The translations under genes were made by a program, and so were the position numbers. The notes below the pieces were generated by a model, which worked only from the letters and a program-made list of their open reading frames with translations, ran no database searches and was not told the DNA's origin. From JAAAOZ01 sp964496595 (lineage in GTDB: Bacteria; Chloroflexota; Anaerolineae; B4-G1; SLSP01), in assembly GCA_964496595.1 (NCBI GenBank), contig CAZCAI010000151.1, forward strand, positions 1-10,970: a stretch of 10,970 nucleotides of DNA. Reading direction: 5' to 3'. Below, piece after piece: positions 9,001-10,970 of this stretch (within the stretch, counting starts at the first letter, position 1; each line of letters opens with the position of its first letter).

Positions 9001-9631
9001 GGCCTACGACATCGGCTACGGCGGCCTGGATCACGTCCTGGCCCAGGGCCGCGATGTGAACGTCCTCGTCCTGGATACCCAGGTCTACTCCAACACCGGC
9101 GGGCAGATGTCCAAGGCGACCCCGCGTGGCGCGGTAGCGAAGTTCGCCGCCGCCGGGCGCGAGCTGCCCAAGAAGGATCTGGGGATGATGGCGATGACCT
9201 ACGGCAACATCTACGTGGCCCAGGTCGCGATGGGCGCCAGTGATCGCCAAACGCTCAAGGCCTTCCGCGAAGCCGAATCCTACAACGGCCCCAGCCTCAT
9301 CATCTCCTACACCCACTGCATCGCCCACGGCTACAACCTGAAGTACGGCTTCGACCAGCAACAGAAGGCCGTGGATTCCGGCGCGTGGATCCTCTACCGC
9401 TACGATCCGCGCCTCAAGGCCGAGGGCAAGAACCCGCTGCAACTGGACTCCAAAGAGCCGAAGCTCCCCATCAAGGAGTACATGTACAACGAGACGCGCT
9501 TCCGCATGCTGACCCAATCCGATCCGGAGCGGGCCGAGCGCCTGGCGAAGCTGGCGCAAGAGGATGCCGTCGCGCGTTGGAACATCTACAAGCAGATGGC
9601 CGAGATGGACTACAGTTGGGCGGCTGAGTAA
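6083..9631 (+). CDS. nifJ: Pyruvate:ferredoxin (flavodoxin) oxidoreductase, single chain
   Basis: 1,182 residues, full length. Known reaction: pyruvate + CoA + oxidised ferredoxin gives acetyl-CoA, CO2 and reduced ferredoxin, in the cytoplasm. Domain I (about 1-255) holds YPITPSS (29-35) with Thr32, Glu65 and Arg115 of the pyruvate/TPP pocket. Domain II (about 260-405) has VLMGSGAEV and LDRTKEPGS. Domain III follows (about 415-630, GLGSDGTVGANKNS from 424), then the EKRN linker (about 630-680). Two CxxCxxCxxxCP ferredoxin motifs lie at Cys689-699 and Cys745-755. The proximal cluster ligands are Cys820, Cys823, Cys848 and Cys1079, with the spacing I recall for Desulfovibrio africanus. TPP binding uses GDGWAYDIG (970-978) and YSNTGGQ (1002-1008). 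It ends without the C-terminal extension of the D. africanus enzyme. No nif cluster is in view, so a role in central metabolism is more likely than nitrogen fixation. Confidence 0.97.
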   Translation: MAKRKMVTIDGNTACTQVAHKINEVIAIYPITPSSSMGELADELSAKGETNIWGAVPLVAEMQAEGGAAGAVHGALQTGALTTTFTASQGLLLMIPNMHKIAGELTPAVFNVSARSLAAQALSIFGDHSDVMSTRNTGFGLMASNSVQEAHDFTLITQAAALNTQIPFVHFFDGFRTSHEINKIKQLESKDMKAMIDDDMVKKHRERGLNPDHPVVRGISQGPDVYFQAREAVNPYYEKAPGIVQEAMDKFAELTGRQYHLFDYVGAPDAERVIVLMGSGAEVTHETVEYLVDKGEKVGLLKVHLYRPFSVADFVAALPGSVKMLAALDRTKEPGSAGEPLYQDCVDAMVKAGRDVKVIGGRYGLSSKEFTPAMVKGVFDEMAKDTPKRHFTVGIEDDVTNLSIDYDPSFNIEPEDVVRALFYGLGSDGTVGANKNSIKIIGEGTDNYAQGYFQYDAKKSGSVTVSHLRFGPRPIRQTCLINFANFVGCHQFVFLEQFDVLETAEPGATFLLNAPHPADEVWDKLPRSVQQEIIDKDLKFYTIDAYEVAKKAGLGVRINTIMQTCFFALSGVLPKDEAIERIKKSIKKTYGKKGEKIVKMNYAAVDHALENLHQIEVPDEATSDREKPAVVPEEAPEFVQDVIAKMITRKGDELPVSKLPEDGTYPVGTTQWEKRNVAQEIPVWDADVCIQCGKCAMACPHAVIRMKIYDPELLEDAPEGFRSTDARGREFKGQAFTIQVAPEDCTGCGLCVEVCPAKDRENPDHKAINMTPQSPIRDREREYYEFFRDELPHYDRNELNLDRVKDSQLLQPLFEFSGACAGCGETPYVRLLTQLYGDRAVIANATGCSSIYGGYMPTTPYTVNAEGRGPAWNNSLFEDNAEFGFGFRLTLDEQIAFAQKLLRKLSDKIGGDLADEILNAEQSTEADYIAQRKRVAQLKERLADLDSLEARDLLSLAHVLVRRSVWIVGGDGWAYDIGYGGLDHVLAQGRDVNVLVLDTQVYSNTGGQMSKATPRGAVAKFAAAGRELPKKDLGMMAMTYGNIYVAQVAMGASDRQTLKAFREAESYNGPSLIISYTHCIAHGYNLKYGFDQQQKAVDSGAWILYRYDPRLKAEGKNPLQLDSKEPKLPIKEYMYNETRFRMLTQSDPERAERLAKLAQEDAVARWNIYKQMAEMDYSWAAE

Positions 9632-9666
9632 GCATCAACTGATAGCTTAAGTCCAATCGCATCACC

Positions 9667-9700
9667 ACGCCCCCAGTGCTCACGCGCTGGGGGCGTTTTT
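9667..9700 (+). terminator. Rho-independent terminator of nifJ
   Basis: Perfect 10-bp stem ACGCCCCCAG (9667-9676) / CTGGGGGCGT (9687-9696), extendable by three further pairs in the loop, followed by TTTTT (9696-9700). It starts 35 bases after the nifJ stop, so most nifJ transcripts should end here. Confidence 0.92.
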
Positions 9701-9789
9701 GCATTGCCATCCTGGCAAAGGTTTCGCAATTATCGTGAATTCAAATCCGCTCTGCCGTTCGACAGCGTCACCGTTGGCAGGATTATCTC

Positions 9790-9804
9790 GGAACCTTCGC
9801 CAGG
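9790..9804 (+). promoter_or_regulatory. Candidate regulator site upstream of flavoprotein gene promoter
   Basis: GGAACCTTCGC (9790-9800) shares all eleven bases with the site upstream of nifJ. Here it forms the dyad AACCT-TCGCC-AGGTT. The 11-mer ends 22 bases before the predicted -35 start, against 24 bases at nifJ. Confidence 0.35.
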
Positions 9805-9821
9805 TTAAAATCTTCGCTCAC

Positions 9822-9849
9822 TTGTGATTTCGCCATCCTGCACTATCAT
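9822..9849 (+). promoter_or_regulatory. Promoter candidate for the DHOD-like gene
   Basis: TTGTGA (9822-9827), 16-base spacer, TATCAT (9844-9849); an overlapping CATAAT at 9847-9852 is an alternative -10. It lies downstream of the nifJ terminator. The start would fall near 9856, giving a leader of about 58 nt. Confidence 0.45.
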
Positions 9850-9913
9850 AATGCATAGGATTCACCCAACCATCCATTCGATCAAACATAACGCGAAAGG
9901 AGACAGAGAAGAT

Positions 9914-10909
9914 ATGGCAGATCTAACCACAAAGTATATGGGCTTGACGCTGAAAAATCCCATTGTGCCATCCGCTTCACCGCTTTCGAGCGAGTTGGAG
10001 ACCATCAAGAAGATGGCGGCGGCCGGCGCGGGCGCGATCACGCTACACTCGCTTTTCGAGGAGCAGATCGATCAAGAGGCCGCCTTGTTGGACGACATCA
10101 TCGAGGAGACAAAATACCGCTACGCCGAATCCATCGACTTCTTCCCCTCATTAGAGACCTATCGGCGCGATGAAGAAGCCTATCTAGAGTTAATCCACGA
10201 GGCGAAAGCAGCGGTGGATATTCCCATCATCGCCAGCCTGAACGGCCACAGCCCCGGCGGCTGGACGCGCTACGCGGCGCTCTTCGAGGAGGCCGGCGCG
10301 GACGCCATCGAACTCAATATCTACTACCTGCCCACCTCCCACAAACTGACCGGATCGCAGGTCGAAGCGCAATATTTCTACATTCTGAGCGAAGTCAAAG
10401 ATCAGGTGAAAATCCCGGTGGCGGTCAAACTCAACCCCTTCTTCAGTTCGATCCCCCACATAGCCACCCTCTTGGATCGAGCCGGGGCAGATGGCCTGGT
10501 CTTCTTCAACCGCTTCTATCAGCCGGATCTCGACATCGAGAACTTGACCACCAAGCGCAAGCTGGTCTTGAGCACCTCGGAGGAGATGCGCCTGCCTCTC
10601 CGCTGGATCGCGATTATGTACGGCCAGATCGACGCCTCGCTGGCGCTGACCACGGGCGTGCATACGCCGGAGGATGCCGTCAAGGCGATTATGGCCGGCG
10701 CGGATGTAGCCAACGTCTGCTCCGTCCTGATGAAAGAGGGCGTGGAGAAAATTAGAGCTTTGGTGGCGGGGATGAACGAGTGGATGGATGAGCACGAGTA
10801 CGAGTCCATTCCTCAGATGCGCGGCATCCTCAGCCACAAAGAAAGCAGCAACCCCGCAGCGTTCGAGCGCGCCAACTACGTCGAACTGATCGGCGGGGCC
10901 AGCAGATAA
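9914..10909 (+). CDS. Dihydroorotate dehydrogenase-like flavoprotein
   Basis: 331 residues from ATG 9914 (MADLTTKYMGLTLKNPIV), preceded by AAAGGAG with an 11-base spacer. An in-frame ATG at 9824 would add 30 residues without family character and lies within the promoter, so it is rejected. The fold is a TIM barrel of the class 1 DHOD type: N-terminal GLTLKNPIVPSASP, ASLNGHSPGGW, the FMN-region lysine in VAVKLNP (Lys172), ADGLVFFNRF, and GVHTPEDA with a following AGADVANVCS (about 248-272). The segment that in true DHODs reads Asn-x-Ser-Cys-Pro-Asn is LNIYYLP here (134-140), without the catalytic Cys/Ser. Orotate synthesis is therefore doubtful. Proteins of this DHOD-like group occur, as far as I recall, beside nifJ in several phyla, which suggests a redox role tied to ferredoxin metabolism. 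The true substrate is unknown. Confidence 0.85.
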   Translation: MADLTTKYMGLTLKNPIVPSASPLSSELETIKKMAAAGAGAITLHSLFEEQIDQEAALLDDIIEETKYRYAESIDFFPSLETYRRDEEAYLELIHEAKAAVDIPIIASLNGHSPGGWTRYAALFEEAGADAIELNIYYLPTSHKLTGSQVEAQYFYILSEVKDQVKIPVAVKLNPFFSSIPHIATLLDRAGADGLVFFNRFYQPDLDIENLTTKRKLVLSTSEEMRLPLRWIAIMYGQIDASLALTTGVHTPEDAVKAIMAGADVANVCSVLMKEGVEKIRALVAGMNEWMDEHEYESIPQMRGILSHKESSNPAAFERANYVELIGGASR

Positions 10910-10923
10910 CCTGAAGGCTCTTA

Positions 10924-10951
10924 TTGGTTTTTGGGTGAAATGTTGTATGAT
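10924..10951 (+). promoter_or_regulatory. Weak promoter candidate at right edge
   Basis: TTGGTT (10924-10929), 16-base spacer, TATGAT (10946-10951), just after the flavoprotein gene stop. Any gene it serves lies outside the window. The -35 is a poor match. Confidence 0.25.
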
Positions 10952-10954
10952 CCC

Positions 10955-10966
10955 GGACTGAAGTCC
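10955..10966. repeat. GGACTGAAGTCC palindrome (edge)
   Basis: Five-base arms GGACT/AGTCC around GA. It has the same GGA...TCC style as the units at 5317-5364 and 5593-5633 and may be the start of a further element cut by the window edge. Confidence 0.35.
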
Positions 10967-10970
10967 TGAG

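Noticed and set aside
6254..9559. Long minus-strand open frames opposite nifJ (6254-6937, 6953-7630, 7655-8461, 8753-9559)
   Set aside because: They mirror the strong codon bias of nifJ. nifJ is unambiguous by its cofactor motifs.
9704..9718. Hairpin TTGCCA-TCC-TGGCAA directly after the nifJ terminator
   Set aside because: The stem is six bases and has no T-run after it. It may be a repeat relic but is not a second terminator.
9824..9913. Upstream in-frame start giving 30 extra residues to the DHOD-like protein
   Set aside because: There is no ribosome-binding site, it overlaps the predicted promoter, and the added residues do not resemble the family.

Overview
The window most resembles a draft or metagenome-assembled genome of an anaerobic or facultatively anaerobic Chloroflexota-like bacterium (Anaerolineae or Caldilineae type). 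This rests on GC-rich genes with AT-richer intergenic DNA, a giant secreted beta-helix protein with choice-of-anchor-Q-type endings, a single-chain pyruvate:ferredoxin oxidoreductase followed by a dihydroorotate dehydrogenase-like gene, and short GGA...TCC palindromes between genes. The taxonomic call is inference. One run of 100 N at 1661-1760 marks a scaffold gap.

Left part (1-4863, minus strand): one very large secreted protein gene. It starts at 4863 and runs off the left edge, interrupted only by the gap. It has a signal peptide, a charged helical spacer, then successive right-handed beta-helix modules built from about two dozen Asn-x-Ala...Gly-Gly-(Gly/Ala)-(Ile/Val/Leu)-Tyr turns. Two modules visibly close with a Tyr-Asp-Met-Gly-Ala motif, and an immunoglobulin-like domain begins before the edge. 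The 100-N filler is not a multiple of three and breaks the frame artificially. With the Ns removed, the same frame is open on both sides.

Middle (4864-6082): 1.2 kb without an intact gene but rich in signals. It holds a good minus-strand promoter for the surface protein with a leader of about 220 nt, and a plus-strand promoter candidate in front of a broken cytidylate kinase-like gene that keeps its ribosome-binding site and first codons. It also holds two related palindromic elements, and a near-consensus promoter for nifJ followed by a leader of about 228 nt in which a 13-bp stem encloses about 110 nt.

Right part (6083-10909, plus strand): nifJ, a complete pyruvate:ferredoxin (flavodoxin) oxidoreductase, is closed by a strong intrinsic terminator. 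A separately promoted dihydroorotate dehydrogenase-like flavoprotein gene follows. The two genes appear to be separate transcription units, but each carries the same 11-base motif 22-24 bases upstream of its predicted -35 box, which suggests shared control. NifJ would couple pyruvate and acetyl-CoA to ferredoxin. The flavoprotein lacks the usual catalytic Cys/Ser segment of true DHODs, so its substrate is unknown. I see no rRNA, tRNA, CRISPR array or intact transposase gene.
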